In this document: positions 35,951 through 49,675 of the stretch, one piece after another
Numbering within the stretch: the stretch's first letter is position 1
Layout of the letters: every line of letters begins with the position of its first letter
DNA from: Lineus longissimus
Taxonomy: Eukaryota > Nemertea > Pilidiophora > Heteronemertea > Lineidae
Reading direction: 5' to 3'
Length of the DNA: 60,000 nucleotides
Assembly: GCF_910592395.1 (NCBI RefSeq)
Contig: NC_088316.1
Span: forward strand, 20,214,001-20,274,000
Program-made: the position numbers and the translations under genes
The notes under the pieces: generated by a model
The model's input: the letters and a program-made list of their open reading frames with translations, nothing else
Told to the model about the DNA's origin: nothing
Database searches by the model: none

Positions 35951-38588
35951 GAGAGGAAGCCGCCAGTGTGGTTGTCCTTCCCCTATTCTATATCAAACGT
36001 TATTCGCCACAAGCCAAGATGCAGGGAGAATTAATCCCAAATTGGCTGATCATATTCAAACTGTCAGCTTCTCACATTGCAATGGTAATAATGACCATGT
36101 CGAGATCACGAACAAAGACTGTGCAGTCATTTGTAAATGTCATTGGTTAGGCTTGTCAGCGAAGGATTTCATGAAATCACTGTGTGATGATTATGGTGAC
36201 AGAGCTATGGTTATTGCTGACTTCTATGACATTGGCAGTTAGTCTATTTTGGAAATGGTTTCCACATGATGCCAGGCTTTAGCTAGGTTATTGATAGTCC
36301 TAATGCTGATGTGTTTAAGGTGAACAGCTGAGCTTTGGATGCCTCCATCTGCTCAAATGATGGTCAAAGAACGGTCGTCTTCCTTGTGATATCAGCAGTC
36401 TTTGATATACTTCAGGCTAGAGGTTCCAATGAGCACTTCAAACACGGCTTCAGCACCAATCAGACCCAACTGGTAATTGGTGCAAATATGAATTGTAAGT
36501 CTTCATGTTGTGATTGCTGGTGGGAGGGCGGCCCATCATCTGAGGCAAAGGTGACCCTCGATTGATACAGGCTTCAGCCAAGGCCAGGACTGTCAAGAGG
36601 GAAGCAGAACATGTACCTGTGCCAGTCATTGAATACGGGTGGAGTTTTCAAAGTTTTGTCATGGGTCTGTAAGCTTTAGCCCTTTTGAAGTTTATCATAA
36701 TCTGTTCAAGATTCAGAAGTACGGAAGTGGTAGTTTACTTCTCTAGTTGCTCTCTTCAGGTGTCTTGAGTCAATGTTAGTCCACTTGATTGGTCGGTAAG
36801 CCATGGTTGAGAACTAAAAGGGTGACATGCAGCAACCTGAGTCAACTTCAATTGATCCAGGATCGATATTATGCTGTTAAGTAACGTTGACAATGATTGA
36901 TCATGGGTGAGAAATGACCCTTTTTTTGAAACATTGGGAGCTTCCATTAACGATTTGACAAGCTTTAAAAAGTAAAATCATCACAGGTTTTGTGTTTGTT
37001 CAAGATTGTAACTTGCTCGTCCCTATTAATCTGTCGAGAATGATTGATGACACACTTCACAGCATGAATTTCGGCTTTCAAGTGTCAGCTCTTGAAAACC
37101 TTGTAAGTTATTGATCATTGGTGGTGAACAGATTTAAAATATCGTACATTGCTGTTCAATCATATAAAAACTTCTGATTTCATTGAGGATTGTTTTAGCA
37201 AAGTTATTTTAGGAATCTGAATCATCTGTATTGCTGGTCATCAAAGGCCTGTCGGAGTTGTTTTTTCTGATCTTCAAAGACAATTTTGACTCAAACATAC
37301 TCTGGTTGATGATGAGATGGTTGATAGTTGTCTTCACAGCTTATACAACCACACACGTCACACATGTTGATGAAATTCCGCTGCATTAAACACTGAGAAC
37401 CTATTATCAATTTGTCTATTTTCCCATATGATGTCATCAATAGTTCTATTCTTGGAATCTGACGTTTGATAGGTGACATTGCATTTTTGACTTTGAAGTG
37501 ATAAACGCTGCTATTAGTTAATTGATTTACATTGAAGGCATGATGGAGATGAGATACGGTGGATTGTCATCACACGAAAGTCACCATTGTTGTTGTGTCT
37601 TTTGAATCAGGAAAAGTGAAGACTTTTTAAATTGGATTTAACCATTTGTGGTGAAAGTAATGGCTTAAAGGTTGATATACTTTGGTCATCAAACAGTAAG
37701 AAAGAGTTAAACCTTAATCGTGACAGCTGTCATCAAATGATGTAGGTATGGCAAGTCACCTTTACGGAGGTCACATCACTCCCCACCAAGAAGCCTATCA
37801 GTATCGGCCTGTGTTGGCTGCACCACTGAGCTGGGCCATGTTGGCTTGTTAAAGTTGGGCCATCACTTTATAGGATAAATATAGAAATCTGAATCTGCCG
37901 TCTAAAGCATGATACCAACACCGTCACACAAGCTTTAATGAGATCTCCTGTTGCACAATCACATTAAATCTATGCCATAAATAAAGTTAACTTTCTGAAA
38001 AATGATGTCTTCTTTTGAAGTCTGCACTCAGCGTGCTCTCACCAGGAATAAGATAATTACTTCAATCTTAGTGAATTCAAGCAGAATGTCGAGTTGATTT
38101 CAAAAAGTTAGTAAAATCTCCTTATTTAGATGCTATTACACGCCATTGCCTTTGGTATCATGCTTTAATGAGAAATGTGTTTAACCCTCAAGGTCTCATC
38201 CTCTGCTCTCGTTCTTTGAAACAGTCCTAACAGATCTATACAGACCAAAGAGAGTTGAATCCACAACTCTTAGATCTTTCAAAAATGAATCAGGGAATTA
38301 ACATGGTGACTTTTATGTTAGTTTGCTGACTATGGTCTCATCAAGGCCGACTCTCACATGCAGAGATGCCATACAAGGTACTCAAAGCCCGCTCTAATAG
38401 CTTTTGAATTAGCCTTTCAGATCCACTGTAGCATTAACACATTCTATGATGCAACCTGCACCCGAGCAAGAAGGCACCAAAGGTTTGTTTAATGAACTGT
38501 TTGAAAGCACGGGTAAGAGACAAAGTGAGACTGCTGGGTGGATCAATAGTCAGGATTGAATGAGTTGGAGGTGGGGCAACATTCATCT

Positions 38589-38641
38589 AATGAAGGCTTT
38601 AAATGTAAGGTGATAGGACAATATGTAAGGTGATAGGACAC
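38589..38641. repeat. tandem duplication of a 20-22-bp word
   Basis: The word atgtaaggtgataggaca occurs twice in direct succession, separated by only a few bases. It is a recent-looking small duplication in non-coding DNA. Confidence 0.85.
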
Positions 38642-41600
38642 CAGGCAAACTGTTAAATTCTGTCCCCTCCCCCATCACATTCCACATGGCTCCAATAAAT
38701 CATGTAGCCATTTCCGCAGTCCGTGGATGAGATGAGCCTGAAGTACGGTTCTTTTCTCATCAAGTTAGTTTCTCCTTAAACTTCCCCAAGTCGATTACAA
38801 TTGGAAATCATAGTTGTCCCCTCTGCAGTACTCTTTATAAACATGAGTTGATAATCAATTGTGACCCTGCACTGGATCGATGTTGCCTTGATACCTTGCA
38901 TGAACTGGCTGCATTCAACAATAGCAGCAGCTTCTCCTGCCCAGAACTAGTAATGAGCAGTCGATGTCTCGATAATCTATCGAATCAATTGATTGGCTTT
39001 TGCCGAGGAATGGGTTGTTTTCAAGAACGTTTTCACTGAAGTCATGATGCATTGGTAAAGTTGAGAACATTTTTTCACTTGCTGGTCTAACTCCAAAAGA
39101 TGGCTAACTATTCACCTTTGGCAAAAGCCAGCACAAGATTGAATGAGAAAGCGAAATTTGCTTTCCACGGTCCTTTGCTCACTGAACAATTTCTTGGTCC
39201 TGTGGGCAAATGAGGTGTTCTTTTGCTACTTTAGCCATGTTGAAGAAGTGAAGAGCTTGTGTTAATAGAGTAGGGCTCTCCTGCTGTTATGTTGATGGAT
39301 GAGCTGTTCAAGTTCACAGGAAATAGCCACCTGTTTTTATGTCGGCTTGGAGAGATGTTGTCAGAAAATGGATTGATCGTGGTCAAGTGGTCGTATAGTA
39401 CTTCTCAATTGGCAATAGGAGTTAAGTAAGGAGGGGTCCATCAATTGTAAGGCACAAGAAGGTTATTTGGAACTAGGAACTTAGAACAAGCTGATTGTGC
39501 TTCTGTATGACCAGTCAAGACAGTGTGATCTAATTCATGACTACCTTCAACCAACTTCTATGAAAATTGACATGTCTAGTATAACTGTATACATGGTATA
39601 TGCATCTGAGATATATTTATATCAGAACTTCCTCTCACTCTGCTCAAGCAACCATCAGAAACTCTGCTTTACTGCAAAATGACTTGTGTGTATTTTAGAG
39701 CCACCATGTTCTTTCTCAATCCTTCTCTCAATATTGACAAAATTCAATCTGAGTTCGATCCTTGCCTATCGATTACGGCGACCATCTCATACAGGCTTAA
39801 CAAACACCATCGTCTTATCCACCATTTGCATAACCAGCTCAGATAATTTCCTCTTTAACTCATAGCGAGCTTTTCAAAGTCGTATCTGTAAGTCTTGGTG
39901 TGATATTGACTTTATGAAATCGGCCAGTAATAGCAGGCAAATTCAATAGCGTTAATCTATAAGCTTCCTCTTGTGGTAAAACGCGATGGTTTTTGAAGGG
40001 ATTGATCAAAATAAGATGAAAGACTGATGTATTGATGGTGATGTGGTTTAGCTTACCAAGGTAAAGGAGTGTCGAGGTTTTCCTATTCCAAAGTCTGATG
40101 CCACAGAGTGTGATAGACCTGGTTTCCACTTGGCAAATGTTCTTCCTTCCAAGACCCTGCCTCTCCACAAGGAGAACCTCGAACTCCATAAGCAGTGAGG
40201 CAATACTTTTTGTGGTTTTTTGTATCAGCTAGTTTCAGCAATGTATAGATTTCTTTGCTAACACAACATGGCAACGAGTAGGTGGTCTGGCTCTTGTTTC
40301 TCAAACGAAGCGGCTTTGACGAAACTGGAGACAAATCTTGCTCTTTTCTCGTTGAATATAAAGATAAGGAGACGCTATCCATTACACCGTCATTTTAAAT
40401 CCGCGGATCAGTTTCTTGTAGTTAATCATTGTCTGTGTTCTATTAGTGGTGTTTCATATTCAGTAGGATCAGCTTGGCAATGGTTTGTTTGGTTTCTTCT
40501 TGCGGAAGGGAGGAATGGGCGACTGAAAGCCTGAAACACTGGCGTATCCAGAAGAAAGTTAGAAAATGCTATTTGTATGGGAGGTGTAGTGGGAGAAAAT
40601 GAGTGTCTTAAGAAGAGAGCTATGTTGTCAGTGACTACAAACTGTACCTTAGTACCAGCTTGGAATTGGATAGAGTTGGAAGATCAGATCAAGCTGGCTA
40701 CCACGGCATCTTTCCATACAATATGACTATCCTGCATAAAAGAGAATATTCACAATCCCTGACCTGATCATGCAAGTCAAGGAACCAGCATCCACAAATG
40801 ACCATAACTCTGTTGAGAATCCATAATCCCTCATCATGCTCATCAAGATGAGTAGAGGCAGCGTAATATATTACTTGAGATCCCGTGTCATAGATAGGGG
40901 ATTTCTGCCGACCTAATCCAGGGAATAAAAGTGCCAACATCGATTTTGCCGGTTAAGGATATATTGCAATTGGGGGTGACGCTTGCGTGTCAGGTAGGTC
41001 TATCTTGAAATAAACAGTAAAGGGATAGAGACCGAGCATGCTCCCTTTGCACTCAAACTATTGACCTCACAGACGGGCAGTTGAAATCAATGAACCATTG
41101 TTAAATTATTAGTTATTTCAGAAAGTAAGAGAATCAGGAGGCTGGAAGGCTCGAAGATATCGAAGGCTTTTTCTGGAATGTGGTTCTGGTGCAAGTTTGT
41201 GTCTTTCGAGAGGTATAAACGGTTGAACTTACACATCAGAGGGTTGACAGTGATGTTGTGTTTAGGAGATTCAGTTGGTCCATGTGACTGCTGTAATGGT
41301 CATTTTGGATTCATCATATCCCTGACTGTCCTGATAGCTTTTCTATGTCAATAGAGCTTGTGCAGTGACCATCATGCTGACGTCGACAACAATGTTTACG
41401 ACTAGTTGATACAGCCATCTCTAGACCGCACTCAGTAATAAGGATAATAACCAGGTCTCCATCTTACACTGATTAGATTTGACGATGAAGGACACCTCCT
41501 CAAGGTGTTGTCTCTTGATGCTCATCATCTCATTTGGCGGAAATCTAATACTGAAATTTGATTTGTTTGCCATCAACTTGTTTCAAAGCAACCGAGTTAT

Positions 41601-42180
41601 GAGTTGATGGGGGGGGGGGATAACCGTGAGAGATCTATATACAGTATAGGGGTTTCGTGGTATCATGGTAGTCAAGTAGAATTCATTGCTGTGCAATCAT
41701 GTACTGTATGAGACTTCCCTAATATAGAAACTTCTCATCTTTGATGTGACTTTATACTAAAGGACTCAAAATGAGGTTTAGAAGAACTCTCTTTAATATC
41801 AGCTGAACCTTCTACTGCTACATCTTAATAAGACAACCGAACCACCATCCATATTTCTGCTGCTCAGTTAGAAGACAGCTAAACACCATCATCATCTTGT
41901 CAACAGTATCATGTGTTTCATCGCGATCTCACATGTCAAAAGATTTTAAGTCAGCTTTGTAGCCGTCAGTCGTCTATTGGCTTTTTCTGGTTGATATCTA
42001 CTACCAATGTTGATTCTGGTTGAAAGGAGGTATATTCACATACGACTGATTCACAAAATTTGCTTAGTGCCAGTGTAAACAGATAGATGAGAATGACAAA
42101 TTTGCCATGGTTCAGACAGAAAGCAAATGTCATGTTTGTGTCTTTACTGGCTCAAATCACCCACGATGTTTTGTCGGGAT
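38642..42180. other. non-coding stretch
   Basis: No gene features were seen. A poly-G run lies near 41610-41619. Overlapping minus-strand frames at 39860-40382 lack recognisable domains. Confidence 0.4.
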
Positions 42181-42199
42181 GTTTCATATGTTGCTGGTT

Positions 42200-42475
42200 T
42201 TGTGGAAATCGGCCTTTTTCTCATGGTTTCCACAATAACCACTTCCACTTCCAAAAAACTTCAACAAAATTTTATTTTTTTTTTGCTTCAAAAAATGTTT
42301 TTTGCTCAAAACTTCAAAAAAATGTTTTCGCTCAAAAAACTTCACAACAACATTTTTTGCTCAAAAATTTTAAATCCAAGTGAGTGATAGTTGTATAAAT
42401 AATACACATTATCAAGTTATCAAGTATTGCAGAAGTGTGGTTATTGTGGGAACCGTGAGAAAAATGGACCCACCT
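42200..42475. repeat. foldback element: ~35-bp inverted repeat around a T-rich tandem core
   Basis: The left arm (42204-42244, containing ctcatggtttccacaataa) is the near-reverse-complement of the right arm (42434-42470, containing gtggttattgtgggaacc). About 27 of 31 bases pair, by eye. The ~190-bp interior carries three imperfect units of ttttttgctcaaaa(a)cttc. It may be a small foldback or MITE-like element; no target-site duplication was identified. Confidence 0.65.
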
Positions 42476-45400
42476 ATTTTTAAAGGGACTTTTATATCCA
42501 GATGCTCCTATAATACTACTCACCTCACAGTTAAGAACATCATTTATATAGTCCCTATAGTGTCATTATTACTCATATCAGAAGACAGGGAAAGAACTGA
42601 AATGGTCTGACAAGGGAAACTTCTTATTAGGCTTCGAGTTGTTGCTTGCAGAAAACCTCAAACTAAGGGTTGTTTCACTGCTATTGGTATTATGTGATCC
42701 TCCAGCTTCCTAACATATCATGTCCATCTCATGAACCAATGAGGCTGATTTGACATTAGTCCAGCAGACCACATGGTTGCTTCTCATAGTATTCACTCAT
42801 TCTCTTGTCTGATATTTGGTATGCGAGTCATGCAAACCTGTCCACTCCAGGTCTTTTGCCAACAGCTGGAATGAATGTGGATTGAAAACTTTTAATAGTC
42901 TTGGTCAGTGAACTGCATGGCTTCAAAGTATACTCAACCTTTGGCCTGCCTTCTAGCTAAATTCATTGGCTCTCCAGCTGATCAAATGTCAACATACTCA
43001 GTAACATTATAAGTTCATCAGATATGGCTTGCCCGGGGGACGTGTGGGTGTGATATGAATCGTCGTCTGGTGACGTATTACGCCGCCCAAACTGTGCGGC
43101 TTGAATGACTTGAGATTTTGGGTGGTCTCATTGCGAGTCTCCCTAGAGCATCTTGACATGGATGGTCATGATCAAGATTTCACCATCATTAGTTGGTCAG
43201 AGGACAACAACAGCCCTCCTGTCTACAATGTGGCCCAGAGTTGACCCAGTTTGTAGAGATCATGGCCCATAGCAAACACCTTGACCCACGAACAATCTGT
43301 CATGGATCAAGATCTTCCCCTATACTACTACAAGTCAGATTTTCATCTGAAAACTCATTTGGAGTTTCATCTTTCAATACTCCCTCATTAAGCTCTAAGT
43401 ACTCCAACCTTGCAGTTCACCAGCAACATGGCCGATTTGAAAACTGAGATGCAAGGACCATGTTTATGAGTAATTGAATTAGATGATTTTGTTTGTTTAC
43501 TTCATGAGACCCGTCTGAAGGACTCGATGTTCTTAAGGCAACTAATGTTGTACCATCCGAGAAATACATCAGGCAGGCCAGAGAGTGGAATGTGCTGCCA
43601 CATTCCCTTTCCCTGTTTCCCAATACCTCAGCGAGGGAATACATGATGACAAAGAGCCACAGGTGATGTGTCCTCTTCACTCCTCACCTCACTGGCCCAT
43701 TGTTGTAGAAGTGTCATGGCCAAGCAACTTCTGTAGCCCAGTGTGTTCAGTTGCATGTCATACAACTTGATTCAGTACATAAAAATATCGCCTGAAATCT
43801 CATTTGTTTTCCAGAGAAACTCTTTCCGTTGTGATTTATGATGTCGTGGTATTGTTTTTGTTCAAAATGGTTGCCGTAATCTGTTCTCCACTGGTCATAA
43901 TCTTGTGGCATGTTCATAAAAACCCAGTCCTAATCCCAATAGTCCAATAGTCCAATATGAGACAAGCAAAGCTAATATTTGAGCAGGACAGTTATTCCTT
44001 TATGGTGGCTGGCAAGCAACTCTTCATTTATTAGTTGGTCTGTGATGGTGTTGACATATACTGATGCAAAATATGCCATTTGTAGTTCGACTTGGAGTGA
44101 AATTGAGTGTTAAAGACTTGAGTTCAGCTGATGCTGGGGTAGATCTGTTTCCTGAAGGGATTTGAAGTATATCACCATGTTTGTTGAGGACAGTTTGGTT
44201 ATCTTTCTAAAACATAAGCTTGGTGGATCTTGACCGTACGTGAGCCTCTAGCTTATGAAATTGAACTTAAACATATGTCTGATCACAGCCCTGCTTTCAT
44301 ATCACAACAGATGTATCCATTAGGAAGTTGTTCTTTTCCTTGAGCCATTCACTGATTCAGGACCAGTGACCATCAGCCAGATTGGCTGATCTAGATATCT
44401 GTCCGATCATAAGGAACACACTTGATGGGATTGACATGGAAGTGTGGTAAAGGGGTTGTCGAACAGTTAACAATAGTAACACCAGATGCATACAGGTGTC
44501 ATCTATTGTTGAGATGGGATGGGACCACTTTAATCAAGGCAGAGTAAGCAGGTCATCAGTCAAAGAGGTAATATAGTGGCTGTATGACTAAGACCTACCA
44601 AGACTCATGAAGAGAGAGACATGCTAATCCCAAGCTATATACTAATGTGATGACCAGATGAAATGAGATGGTCTTGGTCAACATTTTTGTTTCAGCCATT
44701 CCTTATTGTCCTGTAATAATGACCCTCCAGGTATGTCATCAAGTTATCTACTAAGAGGCTTTGGGTGATGTATCGAATGGCGACTTGTTCCTCTCTCTCC
44801 AGTCTGTTGATGTCTGCCTTGGAGTTGTCACCATCATTACTTAGCACCCACTGGCCTTTCAGTAAATACGGCTGACATTTGAACAAAAAATCAAAATATA
44901 AATTTGCTTCCCTTGTATCCAAACCAATGCCCAATGTCCGAAACAGTTCCAGAAGATGGAAACCAGTGTTGATGTTTGCATGTTTGAAGCAGCCCTGCCT
45001 GCTCCCTTCATAACTGTGATCCCTAACGTCTCATGACCATCAGCTAATGACATCTATGAATCAGGATATTGATGCCAGGGTCACTAATCAACTAATTACA
45101 AGCAATCTAGCTTTCGTCATGAACCTTTCATTTCCTGGGTGATGGAGGACGGATACGATGGCGAAGTGGCCCCCCGAAAGAAAAGTTGCCCAAGGCTCTT
45201 AGTATCATAATGGGATTTCTCAAAAGAAGATGATGTAGTTTGGTGTTTGACCAGTACCCTATGGCTCTTGTTGTGTGTACAATGGCAAAGTACTCATAAT
45301 GATATTTTAACTGCGGTGTTGTTTATCTGTCTTGTCCTTGAGAAGCTAGTCCCTTATCTCACTGATGGCTGTCCCCCAGTGAAGGTTAAAAACCTCTGCC

Positions 45401-46015
45401 TTGGCTTGCCTGGAATATCTACAACAAAAAGCCACGACGAGATCTTTAGCTTGTTTGACAACTCATTCTTTCAGTTTCCACTTTGATTGACACTGTAAGC
45501 CAACCTCAAGATGCACATTGATCTCATTAAAGATGGTTTACAGTTTAGACATCATCTTAATCACATCTAAATGTAAAAGATTCACCAAACATATTTGATT
45601 CAGATTTGTGATGAAATGGGTGCTTGTGGCCTTAGGGATCCTGGGGTGACTGCCGTGGTGTGTTGTGATGGTGAAAACAACAGTTCTTGTTGCCATCTGT
45701 CATAACAAGGACCTTTGCAGTTCTATTATGAGTGTTAGTGATCTCACCAGAAGTGCTAGAGGCCTTAACAGAACATCAAATATTGTTCTCTGGAAGTGTA
45801 AGGTGGCTGTGCTTGTACTTCATCTGGTCAAAACATCACAAATTCTCACCAATGCACCTAGCGGCTACAGTTTTATGCTATTTTCAATGCTTACAAAAGC
45901 AAAAGTTTTGTGAAAACATTTTGATCTTGGAGAATGAGAGTAGCCCGGAGTGGCCTTGTTTTGTCTTCCCCTGTCAATTCAGGCACTCCACGTAATTTAC
46001 TTCTCGTGTTACAAG
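42476..46015. other. non-coding stretch
   Basis: No recognisable gene. A CpG-rich patch near 43030-43100 (cccgggggacgtgtggg, gacgtattacgccgccc) stands out in composition. Short open frames such as 43193-43447 and 45665-45995 have no family features. Confidence 0.4.
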
Positions 46016-46019
46016 TCCT

Positions 46020-46165
46020 CAGTTGATCAAAGAATCGTATCGATCTGATCGTATCTGGCGGCGTTCATCGACGTTAAACTTCTAAATTAGTCTGCGCTAT
46101 TCTCTGGCTAATTACACGCATTAAACCGATCTGATTACCTGCTCGGTTAACGAGCAGCCTGACCC
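46020..46165. promoter_or_regulatory. candidate cis-regulatory islet with palindrome
   Basis: A compact block holds many CpG words (gtatcgatctgatcg, ggcggcgttcatcgacg) and several ATTA/TAAT cores. It ends in the 19-bp palindrome ctgctcggttaacgagcag (46139-46157, 7-bp arms around gttaa). It lies about 3.6 kb before the first THOC2 exon seen. A regulatory role is inferred from composition only. Confidence 0.3.
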
Positions 46166-46840
46166 AATCTAAAATAGATATCCATTAGTTTAAGAATTAG
46201 GCTATTTGTAACTTACTCCAGTTTGTGGAATCAATGAACAGATCAGCTTGATGGTGGTCTGAATAGAGATTGACTAGTTAACTGGAACTGCATCTCAAGA
46301 GAGTCTCTCAAATCAACTTGGCTGCACAGAAGCTGGCTCTAGTTATGAGGAATCAACTTTAAACAATGAAACTACAGCAAATTGACTTTCAGTATTTGAC
46401 CGAGACACAATGAATTGAACAATTGCAGCGTGAGGCTTGACCAAACCACTCTCCCACTCTCTCGTCTTCTTCAACATGAAACCAACTGACATCAGCTGTC
46501 ACTTATCGATGCTTCAATTGTTAGCGATCACACGCTATGTGAGAACAGTCGGACTATACTCTTTTCTTCTGTGGCAAATTGGGCTAATAACTTACATTGG
46601 TACCGTGGGCAGTTCTCTGAAGTCATGGATTGTATGCTCAGAGGGCGTGCATACTGATATGTTGGGGAAATGTCATAAATGTGGTAAATTGTGCCCAATC
46701 AGTGGGTGTTGATTGCCTAATAACAGATTTGTTCATTTGCTGTGACCTTCATACCCAAAGCCCTTGGGACCTGTGGGGTGAGAAAAGTCATCTGTGTGAG
46801 ATGTCTTGGGGGCTCAGTCCGCCTCCAAGCAGGCATGATT

Positions 46841-47160
46841 TGTAATGTAATGTAATGTAATGTAAATACCATATTTCTATAGCGCCCGTTTCAAGCAAAA
46901 TGCTCGTTCACGGGCGCTTTACAGATAAAAAGATCACACCTGACTAAACAGCTCTGTCTTCAACAATCCGCGAAATTCCTTAAGGGTCGCGGCTGCCCGG
47001 ATGTTGGTCGGCAGCCGGTTCCAGAGCGTGGGGGCCGAGTGGCCAAATGCCCGCTCGCCGTATGTTCTTTTTGCACGCGGAACTACAAGTGATAGGTCGT
47101 GTGCTGACCGCAGGTGCCTTTCTGGCTCATAGACATTGATCATCTCAGCGAGGTACTGAT
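46841..47160 (-). mobile_element. 5'-truncated CR1/L2-like non-LTR retrotransposon, 3' end
   Basis: On the minus strand, 47143-46934 encodes the C-terminal tail typical of LINE reverse transcriptases. It reads LRSA...L.VPR, then YGERAFGHSAPTLWNRLP, IRAA, LKEFRGLLKTELF, then a stop. A short 3' UTR follows with a 9-bp stem (acgggcgct at 46918-46910 pairing with agcgcccgt at 46889-46881). It ends in a (TTACA)n microsatellite tail, seen as (TGTAA)5 on the plus strand at 46841-46865. A stem plus short repeat tail is known for CR1/L2-type elements. No endonuclease or polymerase core is present, so the copy is dead on arrival. Confidence 0.85.
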
Positions 47161-47550
47161 TTCCAGTGTTATGTGGTGTAATCAGATCAACCTGTTGACT
47201 GAGCGACTGTGTTTCAGCCTCCAGACATCACTCAAAAGGTTCCGATCCTATTCGTAATGGCACCAACCCATGAATGAGAAGCCTCAGATCATGAACTTAT
47301 GGAATCCTATATCATACTCTCAAGCTAACATTTCCAAGTTCTCTCTTTTCTGATTAAACAGAGATTTGATTAAATTGAACTTCTTCTGCAGTTAATCAGC
47401 CTCAGGTATGACAAGATATTGTGTTCTTTCTTTATATCTAAAGTTTAGAACTTGCACTCGGCTGCTGTGTGATTCCTTCATGTAGGAAACATGAGCCCCA
47501 GGCGTGACAGAGTAGCTGTCGGTCCAGTTCTGTTCTCTTTCAATTGTTTC

Positions 47551-48078
47551 AGGGTAAGGGTAAGAGTTAGTAGAAAAAAAGCCAAAATTTTGAAATAATG
47601 TCAAAGTCAAAAAAGTTTTAGGACTGATGATGTTGGCTCATTTTGAATAGAAAAAAAACAGTGAAAAAGAATTTTGGATTGGAAAATTTTTCAACTTTCA
47701 GTCAGTTCAAAATTTTGAAAAATTTTCGAAGTCAAAAAGTTTTGGGACTGATGATTTAGGGTCATTTTGAACAGAAAAAGAAAACAGTGAAAAAAAATTT
47801 TGGACTCAGAAAATTTTTCAACTTTCAGTCAGTTCAAAATTTTGAAAAATTTTCGAAGTCAAAAAGTTTTGGGACTGATGATTTTGGGTCATTTTGAACA
47901 GAAAAAGAAAACAGTGAAAAAAAATTTTGGACTCAGAAAATTTTTCAACTTTCAGTCAGTTCAAAATTTTGAAAAATTTTCGAAGTCAAAAAGTTTTGGG
48001 ACTGATGATTTTGGGTCATTTAAGCATGAAAACAAAAAAAACAGTGAAATTTTTTTTTTGTACTTAAAAATTTTTTTC
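47551..48078 (+). repeat. AT-rich ~127-bp tandem array, about 4 monomers
   Basis: The word aaaacagtga recurs at about 47655, 47781, 47908 and 48035, giving a ~127-bp period. Each monomer carries caactttcagtcagttcaaa, cgaagtcaaaaagttttggg and actgatgattttgggtcatt. The two central monomers are almost identical. The array begins with cagggtaagggtaag, which recalls the end of the 26.3-kb copy. The plus-strand open frame 47800-48096 is created by the array. Confidence 0.95.
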
Positions 48079-49675
48079 TTGCCATTTCACGGATGAAAAA
48101 TCTCAAATATTAAGAAGGATCACATCTCACAATCAAACTTGGCCTAGCATTTTGCTTCTCTGATAGGATGTTGCATGTTGATGGATTTGAACTTTACCTT
48201 TATTGTCCTGTATTCTATCATCATGTCGGCCCAAGGCATGAAACCGTGGCAAAAAATGATACATTGCTCATTCTTTATGAGGCTATCTCACGAAAGACCA
48301 AACTCATATCATGGAAGAGCATAAACCAAATCCATACATACCCTGGAATTAGTTGTCTCATGAAATATGGCGGGTTTAAAAATGACTTGGTCGCAGCCCG
48401 TATATCATCCATTCTTTCTAAGTCCCCTGTGGTCCATCATCTTCTGGTTCCATGTCACGGTTCACTCCTAAGATGATATATCTTTATCAAAATGGCCATA
48501 GTTTTGAGAAATGAATGTTAGATTGTGGCTTGGGAAGGTTTATGAGATGTTTTGTTTACTTTTTCGTTATTCTTCGTCAATTATGTATCCACTCCAGACA
48601 TGGAAAAAATAGGTTTATTCTAGACAGAGCCATTTCTTTTGTCAGGCTTTTGAAAAGCGAGAGGAAGCTTTGAAAATGTTTGGAAGAAATTTTCTATCGT
48701 ACAAAATGAAGGGTTGTGTTCCAAAACGCATTTACATTTTCTTCAGATTTTAGTCATCCATTATTCAGATGAAGCTTCCCATTATGCCAGCTGATATATT
48801 TCAACTCGACAAATAAAATCCACCTTATCTTGGCATAAATGTCTAATAGGGTGTCACTATAATGAACATGCAATAGCCCCGGCGTTGTTGTGGAATGGAT
48901 TTTATGTGTAGCATTCTGGTTCAACTTTGTCCTTTTGCTGACCACGATCTACTAGCCAAGATTGCCTACCCGTACCATAAACTAGAGCATTCACTACCCA
49001 AAATAACCACCCCCTGGGGCATGTTGCCTCTCATCTGTTTTGCTGGTGATCGACATTTCACGCAAATACCCCTCATAATCCATAAGTCCACCTTTTTTCT
49101 CCGCCTGCTGGGATCTATTTGACTTAAGCAGGTGATGTGTTGTTCAAGTGACGTCACTCAGTTTGCAATCTGATACTTTTCACCAGAATAACCTATATGA
49201 TGTTTTAATGATGACATAAAAGGCTCCAAGTATGTGTATCTAGGGATGGCTTTTAAGGTACATTGACCTGAGTAGAAGCCAATAAGTTAGGGAGGTAGTA
49301 CATCATTTTGTGTCTCGTTTGGTTGATGAAGTAAACTGAGACAGATTTTGATGATGCTTCTTTCCATCTTCGAAGCAGAGAAAAAGGTGTTAAAGGTGTT
49401 TGGAGTTTGTGACCTGAGACCTGACATCTAGAGTTGAGTTACAGTATTCAATTCATCCTCCTGCATCGTTGAGCTTATTTGGCCATTTCAGTGTTTCTTT
49501 GTAATATTGAAAGGTAGCAGCACAATCTTCCTTATCATCGATGCAGTTCAAATATGCACATGCAAATCCAACATCAATCAGTTACTTAACTTTAGGATTT
49601 GACTCCAAAGAATAGCCTTGTCTCTCTATCATTATCACTTTTGATTGATACGATGTTCACTCTTTGTCTTTCTAG
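48079..49675. other. upstream flank of the first recognised THOC2 exon
   Basis: Preceding THOC2 exons would be expected here given the mostly short introns of the gene. I found none: open frames at 48168-48476 and 48895-49122 do not resemble the THOC2 N-terminus. The sequence immediately before 49676 is a good pyrimidine-rich acceptor, so an upstream exon must exist somewhere. Confidence 0.5.
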
